A stretch of 64,000 bases of DNA from Mycolicibacterium diernhoferi (GTDB lineage: Bacteria; Actinomycetota; Actinomycetes; Mycobacteriales; Mycobacteriaceae), in assembly GCF_019456655.1 (NCBI RefSeq), contig NZ_CP080332.1, positions 3,162,001 to 3,226,000 of the forward strand, in the 5' to 3' direction. Below the pieces are notes generated by a model. That model had not been told where the DNA came from, did not search any database, and worked only from the letters and a program-made list of their open reading frames with translations. Positions 1-8,471 of the stretch are shown one piece after another. The translations under genes and the position numbers were made by a program. Numbering within the stretch: the first letter of the stretch is position 1; every line of letters starts with the position of its first letter.

Positions 1-1113
1 GCCATGCTGGCCCCCGCAGCGCTTTCACTGCTGACCGTCACATTCACCGAAAAGGATGAGCGCGCGAAGGCGTTCGGCGTCTTCGGCGCCATCTCCGGCG
101 GCGGCGGCGCGATCGGCCTGATTCTCGGCGGCGCCCTGACCGAGTATCTGTCCTGGCGCTGGTGCCTCTACGTCAATGCGCCGTTGGCCCTGATCGCCGT
201 CATCGGCACCGTCATCCTGATCCCAGCCTTGGGCCGCTCGGAGACCCGGGCACGCCTCGACCTGCCCGGTTCACTGGTCATCGTCGGCGGTCTGGTCGCG
301 CTGGTGTACGGCCTGGGCAACGCCGAAGCGCAGGGCTGGACCAGCACCGTGACGCTGACCTGCATCGCCCTGGGCGTCTCGCTCATCGGCATCTTCCTGC
401 TCATCGAACGTGACGTCGCCAATCCTCTGTTGCCGCTGCGCATCCTGGCCGACCGCACCCGAGGCGGCGCCTACGTGGCACTGCTGGTCTGCGGCGCAGG
501 AATGTTCGCCGTCCTGCTGTTCCTGACGTTCTACCTGTCGACGGTCAAGCAGTTCACGCCGCTGCAGACCGGCTTCGCGTTCCTGCCCATGATCGCGGCG
601 CTGGCCGTGTCGGCCACCGCTCTGGCAAAAGTCACCGCCACGGTGGGACCCAAGCTCTCGGTGTTCACCGGCATGCTGTTGGCGGCCGTCGGCCTGCTGC
701 TGTTCACCCAGTTGGGGTTCGACAGCTCGTACGTGACGCATGTGGTGCCGGGTCTGGTGATCACGGGCCTCGGCCTGGGTCTGGTGATGGCGCCCGCGAT
801 GGCGGCCGCCACATCCGGGGTGCAGGCCGACGACGCCGGTGTCGCCTCCGCGGCGGTGAGCACGTTCCAGCAGATCGGCGGGTCGATCGGCACGGCTGTG
901 TTGAGCGCGCTGGCCGCGGCCGCAGCCTCGGACTACCTGCAGGGCCGCGTACCCAACCCCGCGACCCAGGCGATGGCCGCGATGGAGAGCTACACCACCA
1001 CGTTCTTCTGGGGTGCGGTGATCTTCGCCGCCGGCGCGCTGGTCTGTGGGCTGCTGTTTCCGCCCGGTCCCATCGAGTCCGATACTGCGGTCACCCCCGT
1101 GCCGGCGCACTGA
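1..1113 (+). CDS. MFS drug exporter, DHA2 (EmrB/QacA) type, 5' end missing
   Basis: The C-terminal part of a major facilitator superfamily proton-driven exporter; the start lies before the window. About 370 residues are visible, with roughly 10 hydrophobic helices and the sequence GGALTEYLSWRWCLYVNAP, typical of the motif C region and following helix of 14-helix DHA2 multidrug transporters. The late helix pair with QQIGGSIGTAVLSAL is also characteristic of this family. The substrate cannot be read from the sequence. The gene ends in TGA and is followed 61 bases later by a small membrane-peptide gene on the same strand. Confidence 0.9.
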   Translation, partial: AMLAPAALSLLTVTFTEKDERAKAFGVFGAISGGGGAIGLILGGALTEYLSWRWCLYVNAPLALIAVIGTVILIPALGRSETRARLDLPGSLVIVGGLVALVYGLGNAEAQGWTSTVTLTCIALGVSLIGIFLLIERDVANPLLPLRILADRTRGGAYVALLVCGAGMFAVLLFLTFYLSTVKQFTPLQTGFAFLPMIAALAVSATALAKVTATVGPKLSVFTGMLLAAVGLLLFTQLGFDSSYVTHVVPGLVITGLGLGLVMAPAMAAATSGVQADDAGVASAAVSTFQQIGGSIGTAVLSALAAAAASDYLQGRVPNPATQAMAAMESYTTTFFWGAVIFAAGALVCGLLFPPGPIESDTAVTPVPAH

Positions 1114-1174
1114 CGCGCTGCTCAGCCCGGCGCAAAGCGGCCCATCCGGCCTCTCGAAGGCGGACACTGGGGCT

Positions 1175-1321
1175 ATGTCCACTGCACTCTGGTTCGTCGC
1201 GGCGGTGGTCGCCGTCGGCACCATCGCCGGAGGCTTGATGCGGATGCGGGCATGGTTGCAGAAGCCGGTCCCGCCCGAGGTGATCGAGGCCGCACACCGC
1301 GACGACGAGGACGCCGATTAG
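1175..1321 (+). CDS. small single-span membrane peptide (48 aa)
   Basis: A 48-residue peptide beginning MSTALWFVAAVVAVGTIAGG: one hydrophobic segment (about residues 4-20), a basic stretch RMRAWLQK, then an acidic tail ending DDEDAD. This N-out/C-in layout with an acidic tail fits small actinobacterial inner-membrane proteins. The ATG follows a GGACACTGGGG stretch. I recognise no family. It could be co-transcribed with the exporter upstream. The call rests on composition and a sensible start only. Confidence 0.5.
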   Translation: MSTALWFVAAVVAVGTIAGGLMRMRAWLQKPVPPEVIEAAHRDDEDAD

Positions 1322-1350
1322 GCGCGGCTACCCGGAACCGGCTCACCGAG

Positions 1351-1365
1351 CGCGCGGCACGCGCG
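1351..1365. terminator. GC hairpin between convergent genes
   Basis: CGCGCG-gca-CGCGCG is a perfect six-base stem located between the stop of the small membrane peptide and the stop of the leftward dehydrogenase gene. There is no T-run. It may end transcription from both sides, but the short GC-only stem makes this tentative. Confidence 0.3.
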
Positions 1366-1386
1366 ATCCTCGAGCGAGTGGATGGC

Positions 1387-2397
1387 CTACGGAAAGGTGA
1401 TCACGACCTTGTCGGCCACGCCCGGAGTTGCGGCCAGTTCGAGCGCGTCACCGACCTTGTCGAACGGCATGGTGTGGCTCACGATCAACGCGTACTTCTC
1501 CCAGTTCTCGACGAGATCCTTGGTCACCTCGAAGATTTCATCGGGATAGCCCATCGAACCGGTGACGGTGATTTCGTTACTCATGATGTTGACGAAGTCG
1601 ATCGGCACCTGTTCCTTGTGCACCCCGACCACACCCAGGGTGGCGTGCCGTTTCGCCGCAGCCAGCGCGGTGTTCACCACGGCAGGTGCGCCCGCAGCGT
1701 CCAGGTAGATATCGGTTCCGGCCTTCCCGGGCCACATCGCTTCGCCCTCGCCGTGCAGCTCGATCAGCCGTTCGACGACGTTCTCCTCGGTCGAGTTGAC
1801 AACGGCGTCGGCTCCGATCTGCAGCGCCTTGTCCAGCCGGCGGGCAAGGATATCGACGACCACCACATGGCCGGCACCGAGTGACTTGAACGCCAAGGTT
1901 GCTCCCAGGCCGACGGGGCCGGCCCCGAACACCACCACCTTGTCCCCCGGTTTGGGGTTGCACCGGTTGGCGCCGTGCCTGGCGACCGCCATGGGTTCGT
2001 TGAGCGCTGCGACCTCCCAAGGGATGTGATCGGGAATGACCTCGAACGAGAGGCCGCGGACCGCATTCTCGATCAACAGATAATCAGCCAAGGCACCCGT
2101 GGCCCCGCCATTGCCGATGATCCCGCTCGGCGCGGCCATCGGGTTGATGACCACATGGTCGCCGACGCTGACCCCGTTGACCTCGGCCCCGACGTGCGCC
2201 ACCTCGCCGGCGGGTTCGTGGCCGAGCGGCGTGCACCCCTGGCGTGGAGGTACTCCCCCGATGCTGATGTAGAGAGCATCGGAACCGCAGATTCCGCAGG
2301 CACGCATACGGACGAGGATGTCTGCCGGCCCCGGCTGTGGCTGTTCGACATCGAGCAGTTCAGTTGTGCCTGGTGCGGTGACCGTCGAAACCTTCAT
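1387..2397 (-). CDS. zinc-type medium-chain alcohol dehydrogenase (MDR)
   Basis: An NAD(P)-dependent alcohol/polyol dehydrogenase of the MDR superfamily, 336 residues, normal length for a short MDR. The catalytic zinc ligands are visible: Cys37 in CGICGSD and His60-Glu61 in PLGHEPAG. The Rossmann fold has GAGPVGLGA near residue 160. The usual four-cysteine structural-zinc loop after residue 90 is replaced by a Gly-rich stretch without Cys, so this member probably lacks structural zinc. It is the last gene of a leftward operon (34 bases after an SDR gene). The substrate is unknown; the operon suggests a secondary alcohol. Confidence 0.9.
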   Translation of the reverse strand: MKVSTVTAPGTTELLDVEQPQPGPADILVRMRACGICGSDALYISIGGVPPRQGCTPLGHEPAGEVAHVGAEVNGVSVGDHVVINPMAAPSGIIGNGGATGALADYLLIENAVRGLSFEVIPDHIPWEVAALNEPMAVARHGANRCNPKPGDKVVVFGAGPVGLGATLAFKSLGAGHVVVVDILARRLDKALQIGADAVVNSTEENVVERLIELHGEGEAMWPGKAGTDIYLDAAGAPAVVNTALAAAKRHATLGVVGVHKEQVPIDFVNIMSNEITVTGSMGYPDEIFEVTKDLVENWEKYALIVSHTMPFDKVGDALELAATPGVADKVVITFP

Positions 2398-2431
2398 TGC
2401 GGCATCCCTTCTGGTTCAGCGCTGGCTGGGC

Positions 2432-3178
2432 TCAACTGCCGAGCATGACCAATCCGCCGTCGACGGCGATCAGTTGGCCGGTAATGAAGCGGGCGCCCGG
2501 GCTGCTGAGGAACACCAGCACCGGGCCGATGTCGCGCAGTGGGTCTCCCAGGCCTCCGCCGAGCGGGATCGACTGCTGCAGTTGTTGATCGAGAAACGGC
2601 GCCGCGTCCGGGCCCAGGAAGTCACGTAGTCGCTGGGCGCCGGGGGTCTCCACGGCCGGTGCCAGCACATTCGCGGTGATCTGTTGGGAGGCCCATGCTC
2701 TGGCTGCCGAGCGCGTCCATGCCGCCACAGCCGCCTTGGCGGCCGCGTAGCCCGCGGCCAGAGGGCTGCCCATGACGGCTTCTGCGGAGCCGAAGTTGAT
2801 GATCTGCCCACCGGAATTCTGCATCAGCCCGTACGCGGCCTGGTTGGTCAAGACCGTCGAGGTGAAGTTGGTGGCCATCACGGCATCCAGATCCGCCGGT
2901 TCGATCTGGCCGGGGATCCCCGGTTTCCATGCACCGGCAGCGTGGATCAGGACGTCGAGTCCGCCCAACTGGGTCCGGATGGTGCTGAAGAGTTGCTCGA
3001 CACTTGCCGCGTCGGTGACATCGCACGGCAGCCAGTCGGCAGCCTCGGTCTGTGGCGGCTGATGGTGGAAGGTGGCCACCACCTGTGCACCCGCCGAGGA
3101 CAGCGCACTGACCGCTGCGGCCCCGATACCGGTGGCGGCACCTGTCACCAGGACGCGGCGGCCTTCCAATTCGGTCAT
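2432..3178 (-). CDS. short-chain dehydrogenase/reductase
   Basis: A classical SDR of 248 residues: cofactor motif TGAATGIG (residues 12-19), an acid-poor second strand (ATFHHQPP) that may favour NADP, catalytic Tyr and Lys in YAAAK, and a C-terminal GQLIAVDGG. It should interconvert an alcohol and a ketone. Its ATG overlaps the stop of the VOC gene by four bases (ATGA), so the two are translationally coupled. Part of the 6830-1387 operon. The exact substrate cannot be predicted. Confidence 0.9.
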   Translation of the reverse strand: MTELEGRRVLVTGAATGIGAAAVSALSSAGAQVVATFHHQPPQTEAADWLPCDVTDAASVEQLFSTIRTQLGGLDVLIHAAGAWKPGIPGQIEPADLDAVMATNFTSTVLTNQAAYGLMQNSGGQIINFGSAEAVMGSPLAAGYAAAKAAVAAWTRSAARAWASQQITANVLAPAVETPGAQRLRDFLGPDAAPFLDQQLQQSIPLGGGLGDPLRDIGPVLVFLSSPGARFITGQLIAVDGGLVMLGS

Positions 3179-3633
3179 GATCCATCCCTGCGCATGGCGT
3201 CCAGAAACCCCGGCCAGTCGGGGAACACTGCCCGATCGACGATCTCGATCCGTAACCCGGTCGGATCGATGTAGTAGGCGAATGTCGAGTGTCCTGTGCC
3301 GCTGGGCCGGGCTTCCAAACGATAGCCCGCGGACTCGAGTTGGGCTGCCGCCGAGTCGATGTCATCGACCCAGTAGCCGAGGTGGTGTGCGGCCTGCCCC
3401 GCGGCGGCGGTCCAGACCGAACCGGGCACCGCCTGTACCAGCTCCAGGTGCGGGGCCTGGAGCGAGTAGACGAACGTGAACGGCACATCGATGTCCCCGC
3501 CGTCGGTGGCCACCGACAGGGTGTATTGCACGGGTTTGGTCCATTCATAGCCGGCGGCCTCGGTCAGCCGCGCCGCCGCCGCGTCGACGTCGTCCACAAT
3601 CAGCCCAGTGTGGTAGAGGTCGGCCGGGTTCAC
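3175..3633 (-). CDS. VOC-fold (glyoxalase/dioxygenase-like) protein
   Basis: A 152-residue vicinal oxygen chelate protein with two beta-alpha-beta-beta-beta modules: one around residues 3-58 (LYHTGLIVDDVDAAAARL) and one around 83-140 (AHHLGYWVDDIDSAAAQL, later STFAYYIDPTG and IEIVD). Possible metal ligands are His8 and Glu residues of the later strands. Such proteins act as glyoxalases, epimerases, dehalogenases or extradiol dioxygenases. It overlaps genes on both sides by four bases, so it belongs firmly to the catabolic operon. Confidence 0.85.
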   Translation of the reverse strand: MNPADLYHTGLIVDDVDAAAARLTEAAGYEWTKPVQYTLSVATDGGDIDVPFTFVYSLQAPHLELVQAVPGSVWTAAAGQAAHHLGYWVDDIDSAAAQLESAGYRLEARPSGTGHSTFAYYIDPTGLRIEIVDRAVFPDWPGFLDAMRRDGS

Positions 3634-4814
3634 AGCGCGCTCTCCATCTCGATGTCGAACTTCTCTAGGTAGTCGGCGAAGATCGGGGTGAGACCCTCGA
3701 CCGTGAGGCCGTACTCGTCAAGGGTGTAGGCATTCTGGCCGAATCGGTCCTGGGGGTGAGCAGCCAGCCAATTCCGCATACCGGCTTCGGTTTCCGCGTC
3801 GAACGGATCACCCAACCATTCGTAGATGCGGCGGATGACGTCCATGGGGTCGTTCATCATCTCGTGGTAGTACATGTCGAAGAACCGGTCGTCACCGATC
3901 CGTTCACGGCTGCGCAACGGACGTGCGACGTGTTGGCTCATCTGTTCCGTGAGGTTGGTCGCCCAGTCGACGGAGCCTTGGGCTTCGGGCGTGAGGACCA
4001 TGCTCTTGGGAAGCGTCAACAGGTTGCCCAACGAGCCCGTCGCCTTGAAGGGATCCCGGTGAGCCCAGATGAACCGGGCGTCGGGGAACACCTGCAGCAG
4101 GGTGTCGATGTACACCGAATGCGACGGCATCTTCAGGCTCCAGGTGCCCGGCGCTTTCGATTGGAGTACTTGCAGATAGCGCTTCTGATACTCGTAGGCG
4201 CTGGTCATATCGGCCTCGTTGATCAGCCATCGTGCGTAACGCGGGCTTGCCAAGAACGCATCCCAGGATAGACCTTTGAAGTCCTGGTTGTGGATGAACA
4301 TGCACTCGGTGGGTCCGTCGGCATCCTCCCAGTGCGGCAGCGGCATCTTCGCCGCCCTCACCAACTCCAGGATCTGTTTCTGCTCCTCCAGGAGTGCCAG
4401 ACAGCGTGGGTCGGTGCGCAACGCACCGGTGGCCGGCGGCGGTACCGGGGTCATGCATTCCCAGTGCAACAGGGACCGGCGATTGGGATCCTGGTCGAGC
4501 AGGTAACTGATGACGGTGGTGCCGGTGCGTGGCATCCCCAGGGTGAAGATGGGGCGCTCCACCGGGGTGTCGAGCACCTCGGGATGGCGCTGGATGTAAT
4601 CGTGCACCTTCAATCGGCGCTCCAGCGCCTTGGCTGCGTCGTCGATGATGCGTTCCCGGCCGGCCGGGGTGAACGCCGGCGAGGAGTTCACCTCATCGAG
4701 CACGATCGCCAGACCTTCACGCCAGGAATCCGAGTCGATGTCGACCAGTCCGGTGCGTCGGGAGGCCAGCTTCAGAACGTCGTCGGGGGTGCTGATGGAA
4801 TCGAATTCATTCAT
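3630..4814 (-). CDS. sulfotransferase family protein
   Basis: A 394-residue member of the actinobacterial sulfotransferase family (PF13469 type). The PAPS 5'-phosphosulfate loop is GMPRTGTT (residues 93-100) and the 3'-phosphate site is WAHRDPFKATGSLGNL. It would transfer sulfate from PAPS to a hydroxyl group of a lipid-like acceptor. The start was set by the four-base overlap downstream and a 13-base gap to the SDR gene upstream. A sulfotransferase inside an apparently catabolic operon that also encodes an alkylsulfatase-like protein is unusual. Confidence 0.9.
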   Translation of the reverse strand: MNEFDSISTPDDVLKLASRRTGLVDIDSDSWREGLAIVLDEVNSSPAFTPAGRERIIDDAAKALERRLKVHDYIQRHPEVLDTPVERPIFTLGMPRTGTTVISYLLDQDPNRRSLLHWECMTPVPPPATGALRTDPRCLALLEEQKQILELVRAAKMPLPHWEDADGPTECMFIHNQDFKGLSWDAFLASPRYARWLINEADMTSAYEYQKRYLQVLQSKAPGTWSLKMPSHSVYIDTLLQVFPDARFIWAHRDPFKATGSLGNLLTLPKSMVLTPEAQGSVDWATNLTEQMSQHVARPLRSRERIGDDRFFDMYYHEMMNDPMDVIRRIYEWLGDPFDAETEAGMRNWLAAHPQDRFGQNAYTLDEYGLTVEGLTPIFADYLEKFDIEMESAL

Positions 4815-4827
4815 TTCGCAGTCACTT

Positions 4828-5589
4828 TCAGACAGTCAGGTAGCCGCCGTCGACGGCGATCGTGGTACCGGTGATATAGCGGGCAGCATTGCTGGACAGG
4901 AACAGCACCGCCGGCGAGACCTCGTCGGCCATGCCCATCCGGTTCATCGGGATGTGGCGCAACTCGGGCTCGAGCATCTCCGGGATGTCGAGCACAGGGT
5001 GGGTCAGTCGGGTGTCGATCAGCCCGGGCGCCACGGCGTTGACCCGAATCCCGTCATCGACCCAACGTCGGGCCAGGTTCTTGGTGAACGCCACCATCCC
5101 CGCCTTCGATGAACTGTAGGCCGGAACGTTGACCGCCGAGACGAACGCCGACATCGACACCGTGGTGACCACACTCGCTCCGCCGGGCACCGTGCTGGCC
5201 TTGAGTCGATCGTGGCAGGCAAGGGTGAGTCGCACGTGGGCGAACAAGTTGACCTCAACCGATCCGGCATAGCCGTCGGGGTCCCACTCGTCGGCCTGAC
5301 CGGCATACGGGCCACCGGCGTTGTTCACCAACACATCCAGATCACCCAGTGATGCCGCGAGCTCGTCGATTGCGGCCTTGTCCGACATCTGGCATTGCCG
5401 AAACTGCATCCCTGCCAGGTCGACCTCCGGATAATCGGCGGCCGAAGCCCGAGTTCCGGTGACCGTGACGTCGGCGCCGGCGCGGGCGAAGTCCTTGCCG
5501 ATGGCGTGGCCGATGCCGCTGGTCCCACCGGTCACCAGCACATGAGTGCCGGTGAAGTCGAAGCTGACGTCGTTGGCGATCACGGTCAT
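4828..5589 (-). CDS. short-chain dehydrogenase/reductase
   Basis: A 253-residue classical SDR: TGGTSGIG cofactor loop (residues 20-27), NNAGG, catalytic Tyr/Lys in YSSSKAG, and a C-terminal GTTIAVDGG. The N-terminal NDVSFDFTGTHVLVTG is slightly longer than usual. Its start overlaps the stop of the MBL gene by four bases. Second of three SDRs in the locus, consistent with sequential oxidation of a multi-hydroxylated or alicyclic substrate, which is an inference. Confidence 0.9.
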   Translation of the reverse strand: MTVIANDVSFDFTGTHVLVTGGTSGIGHAIGKDFARAGADVTVTGTRASAADYPEVDLAGMQFRQCQMSDKAAIDELAASLGDLDVLVNNAGGPYAGQADEWDPDGYAGSVEVNLFAHVRLTLACHDRLKASTVPGGASVVTTVSMSAFVSAVNVPAYSSSKAGMVAFTKNLARRWVDDGIRVNAVAPGLIDTRLTHPVLDIPEMLEPELRHIPMNRMGMADEVSPAVLFLSSNAARYITGTTIAVDGGYLTV

Positions 5590-6830
5590 TCAGCGTCCCT
5601 CAGTTCGTTGATGGATTTGGTGAGCCAGGCTCTCTCCCAGAAGTTCTCGGTGCCCGCGAGTAACGCCTCGTGAGCTTCCGCGGCTGCCGCGCGCGCCCCG
5701 GTGTGCGTCGATTCCACGGCCAGTACCAGATCGGTCAGGTGGATCGCCTGTACCGGCCGGTCGGCATCGAGATGAGTACGCGCGGCCGCCACCAGGGCAT
5801 CCGTCCCGGCGGCGGCGACCACATCGGGAGCAACGGAATCATTTGGCACTCCATATAATTCGGTGGTGGACTTGTGCCGAAACCATCCGGTGTACATTTC
5901 CCAGATCGCTCGCACGTTCCAGGAGGTCCTGCCGTACCCTTCCCCGATGTCGAGATGCTCGGGAACCATCACGTCCCGCATCGCGGTGTGCAGGTCGGCG
6001 CCGGAGTTCATCAGTCCAAGGGTGCGGTCGTGGACGGTCTGCATGGCGTCACGCATCGCCGTCACCTCTTCGGTGATGAGATCCGCGCCGACGATGGGGT
6101 CGAAATGACCGGTGATGATCTTTTCCGGCTGGTAGTCCAGCACCGTGTTCAGTGACTCGATGTAGAGGATCGGATCACGGTATCGGTCGCCCCGAATCGT
6201 CATCAGATTGGGCACATGCCCGAATAGCGGGCCGAACAGGTTGCCGGTGAACAGAATTCGATCTTCTGGAAGCCACATCACCAGCGAATCCGTGGTCTCG
6301 CCGCCGGGCGTCCAGGCCAGTTCGAAGCGTCGACCGCCCACTTCGAACCGATGATCACAATCGAAGGTGGTGGTGGGCTCGGGGAATGAGAAGTCGATGG
6401 ATGCGGGATCCAGAGTCTTCAAATGTTCAACGACGGCGTCGGTGAACTTCTGGAACGCGAACGACGTCTTGGGCACCCGGTAGCCCATCAACTGGGCATT
6501 GTCATCGCGCCAGTAGCGGTAGTTGCGGTGCATCACCACGTCGGTCTCGGGATCACGCAGCGCATTCACCGCACCCCAGTGGTCGGTATGCCCCTGGGTG
6601 ATGACGATGCTTCGCGTCGGACCGGCGACCTCCGCAAAGGCCCGCTTACGCAAGTGCCCTTCGAACACCAACCCGGCGTTGACGATCACGCGACCGTCGT
6701 CCGTGGCGACCGCATATGCGTTGGACACGCCGGGTGACATCCAAATGTCATTACCGAGCGGGACCGCCGGTGTGTCAGTTGCGGATTCGAGATCCGCGGC
6801 ACCGGGACGCCTCCGGTGGATACCGGCCAT
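5586..6830 (-). CDS. MBL-fold hydrolase with alkylsulfatase dimerisation-like domain
   Basis: A 414-residue metallo-beta-lactamase-fold protein. The N-terminal domain carries the metal motif as TQGHTDHWG (residues 78-86). Compared with the THxHxDH signature of alkylsulfatases, the first His is Gln79. The region after about residue 325 resembles the helical alkylsulfatase dimerisation domain (AARTHLDADRPVQAIHLTDL, later ENFWERAWLTKSINEL). It probably hydrolyses an ester, thioester or sulfate ester. The start has an AGGAGG ribosome site that overlaps operator 1. It is the first gene of the leftward operon and is divergent from the SDR at 6921. Confidence 0.85.
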   Translation of the reverse strand: MAGIHRRRPGAADLESATDTPAVPLGNDIWMSPGVSNAYAVATDDGRVIVNAGLVFEGHLRKRAFAEVAGPTRSIVITQGHTDHWGAVNALRDPETDVVMHRNYRYWRDDNAQLMGYRVPKTSFAFQKFTDAVVEHLKTLDPASIDFSFPEPTTTFDCDHRFEVGGRRFELAWTPGGETTDSLVMWLPEDRILFTGNLFGPLFGHVPNLMTIRGDRYRDPILYIESLNTVLDYQPEKIITGHFDPIVGADLITEEVTAMRDAMQTVHDRTLGLMNSGADLHTAMRDVMVPEHLDIGEGYGRTSWNVRAIWEMYTGWFRHKSTTELYGVPNDSVAPDVVAAAGTDALVAAARTHLDADRPVQAIHLTDLVLAVESTHTGARAAAAEAHEALLAGTENFWERAWLTKSINELRDAE

Positions 6831-6835
6831 CTCCG

Positions 6836-6888
6836 CCTCCTCTATGTTTATAGAGGAGGATCCTCTAGAAACGTAGAGGTAAAGTCAA
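6836..6888 (-). promoter_or_regulatory. probable leftward operon promoter and ribosome site
   Basis: Reading leftward, TTGACT (6888-6883) is followed after 17 bases by GAGGAT, and an AGGAGG ribosome site (6841-6836) sits five bases before the ATG of the MBL gene. The -35/-10 assignment is an inference from spacing. Both palindromic operators fall inside this stretch, so a bound repressor would block the promoter and the ribosome site region. Confidence 0.4.
6839..6879. promoter_or_regulatory. tandem palindromic operators CCTCTA-N6-TAGAGG
   Basis: Two 18-base palindromes, CCTCTATGTTTATAGAGG (6839-6856) and CCTCTAGAAACGTAGAGG (6862-6879), share the arms CCTCTA/TAGAGG with six-base spacers and have centres 23 bases apart. 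They lie between the divergent MBL operon and the SDR-TetR pair. Size, symmetry and location are typical of TetR-family operators. The likely ligand-responsive repressor is the TetR protein at 7704-8351. Assignment to that protein is an inference. Confidence 0.7.
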
Positions 6889-6920
6889 TAGGCAAACCGG
6901 CGACGACGAGGAGGACGCCC

Positions 6921-7691
6921 ATGGGGTTGCGCGGATTGTCGGGAAAGGTCGCGGTCGTGGCGGGCGGTGCCAGCGGACTGGGGGCTGCCACCGCCGCGCG
7001 GTTGGCACAGGAGGGCTGTCGCGTTGTGGTCGGAGATGTCGCCGTGGATGCAGCCGTCGAGACCGCCGAGCGCGTCAGCGACGCCGGCGGAACGGCCGTG
7101 CCGGTCGCCTTCGACCTCGCCGATCCCTCGTCGGTAGCCGATCTCATCCGAGTTGCGTCGGAGACATTCGGCGCCGTGGACCTGCTCTTCAACGTCGGTG
7201 CCGACATGTCCACCCTCCGCGCCGACACCGACGTGGTGGGTATCGAGCTCGACGTCTGGGACCGGGTTATGACGGTGAGTCTGCGCGGCTACCTGGCAGC
7301 GATGAAGCACGCGATTCCGGCGATGTTGCAGAACGGTGGCGGCGCGATCGTCAACATGTCGTCGGCTGCGGCGTTTCAGGGAGAACCCACCCGCCCCGCC
7401 TATGCCACCGCGAAGGCCGGCATCGGCGCGCTCACCCGCCACGTGGCGTCGCGGTGGGGAAAAGAAGGAATCCGGTGCAACGCCATCGCCCCGGGCTTCA
7501 CCGCGACCGAGACGATCCGCAACGCGCCACAATGGCCCGAACTCGAGGTCGCCGCGCTGCGGCGCATCCGCGGCACCCGCGTCGGCCGGCCCGAGGACGT
7601 CGCCGCACTCGTGGCGTTTCTGCTCTCCGATGAGGGCGAATGGATAAACGGTCAGGTCGTCAACATCGACGGCGGTACAGTACTGCGCTGA
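6921..7691 (+). CDS. short-chain dehydrogenase/reductase
   Basis: A 256-residue SDR: AGGASGLG cofactor motif (residues 14-21), GDVAVD acidic residue after strand 2 (NAD preference), YATAKAG catalytic Tyr/Lys, and a C-terminal GQVVNIDGG. The usual NNAG is changed to NVGAD. The ATG at 6921 was chosen because GAGGAGG precedes it by five bases; an open frame continues upstream but crosses the operators. Divergent from the MBL operon and 12 bases before the TetR gene. Probably part of the same pathway. Confidence 0.9.
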   Translation: MGLRGLSGKVAVVAGGASGLGAATAARLAQEGCRVVVGDVAVDAAVETAERVSDAGGTAVPVAFDLADPSSVADLIRVASETFGAVDLLFNVGADMSTLRADTDVVGIELDVWDRVMTVSLRGYLAAMKHAIPAMLQNGGGAIVNMSSAAAFQGEPTRPAYATAKAGIGALTRHVASRWGKEGIRCNAIAPGFTATETIRNAPQWPELEVAALRRIRGTRVGRPEDVAALVAFLLSDEGEWINGQVVNIDGGTVLR

Positions 7692-7703
7692 CCCGGAAAC
7701 GAA

Positions 7704-8351
7704 ATGGATACCAACAACCCCTCGACACGCCGACGCGACGGCGACCAGCGGCGTCGCGAGCTGTGTGACGCGGCAATCCAAGTACTCGCCGAACACGGCT
7801 CGCGCGGCCTGAGCCACGGTCAAGTCGACCGCTACGCCGACGTTCCCGAAGGCACCACCTCGTACTACTTCCGTACCCGGGCCGCGCTGTTGCGCGGAGT
7901 CGGAAAACGCGTCGCCGAGATCGACCTCGCCAACCTACGGTCGATCGTCGAGCATCATGTCGATCCGCGAGTACCGTTCGCCCACCTCGCCGAGCTGACG
8001 CTCATGCAGGCCGATGGCCCCGGACTTGCGCTCAACCGAGCGCGTCACGAACTCCTGCTCCACACCGCGCGCGATCCTGAACTGGCCGAAGCCTCGGCAA
8101 AGGTCGTCAACAGAACGATCGCCCTGGTCCAAGAGGCCATCGCACACCTACAGCCCGAAACCACCGACACCGAACTCCTGGACGCTCAGACGGACGCCGT
8201 CGCCACCTTCATCACCGGAGTGTTCACCCGGCTCGCAGGCGGTGACCGCACCTTCACCGATCCCGACCGCCTCGCCTGCCAACTGGAAGCCATTGTTGAC
8301 GCGATCAGCAAGACCATGCCAGGTTCCGGTAAGGCGCCAGGGCCAGATTGA
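7704..8351 (+). CDS. TetR-family regulator of the adjacent operons
   Basis: A 215-residue TetR protein. The N-terminal helix-turn-helix is seen in CDAAIQVLAEHGSRGLSHGQ and the recognition helix region EGTTSYYFRTRAALL (residues 48-62). The C-terminal helical ligand domain is not assignable to a known effector class. It is probably co-transcribed with the SDR 12 bases upstream, and most likely binds the paired CCTCTA/TAGAGG palindromes at 6839-6879, controlling both divergent units and itself. Confidence 0.85.
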   Translation: MDTNNPSTRRRDGDQRRRELCDAAIQVLAEHGSRGLSHGQVDRYADVPEGTTSYYFRTRAALLRGVGKRVAEIDLANLRSIVEHHVDPRVPFAHLAELTLMQADGPGLALNRARHELLLHTARDPELAEASAKVVNRTIALVQEAIAHLQPETTDTELLDAQTDAVATFITGVFTRLAGGDRTFTDPDRLACQLEAIVDAISKTMPGSGKAPGPD

Positions 8352-8471
8352 GGTCAGGGCGAGCGCACGGCCGCACCCACCAACCCCATCCCGAACAGCG
8401 CGGACGCGAGGTCCCCGGCGATTACCTGTCGCGTAACAGTCAAATTCCGGGACGTTTGCCATACTCCGGGC

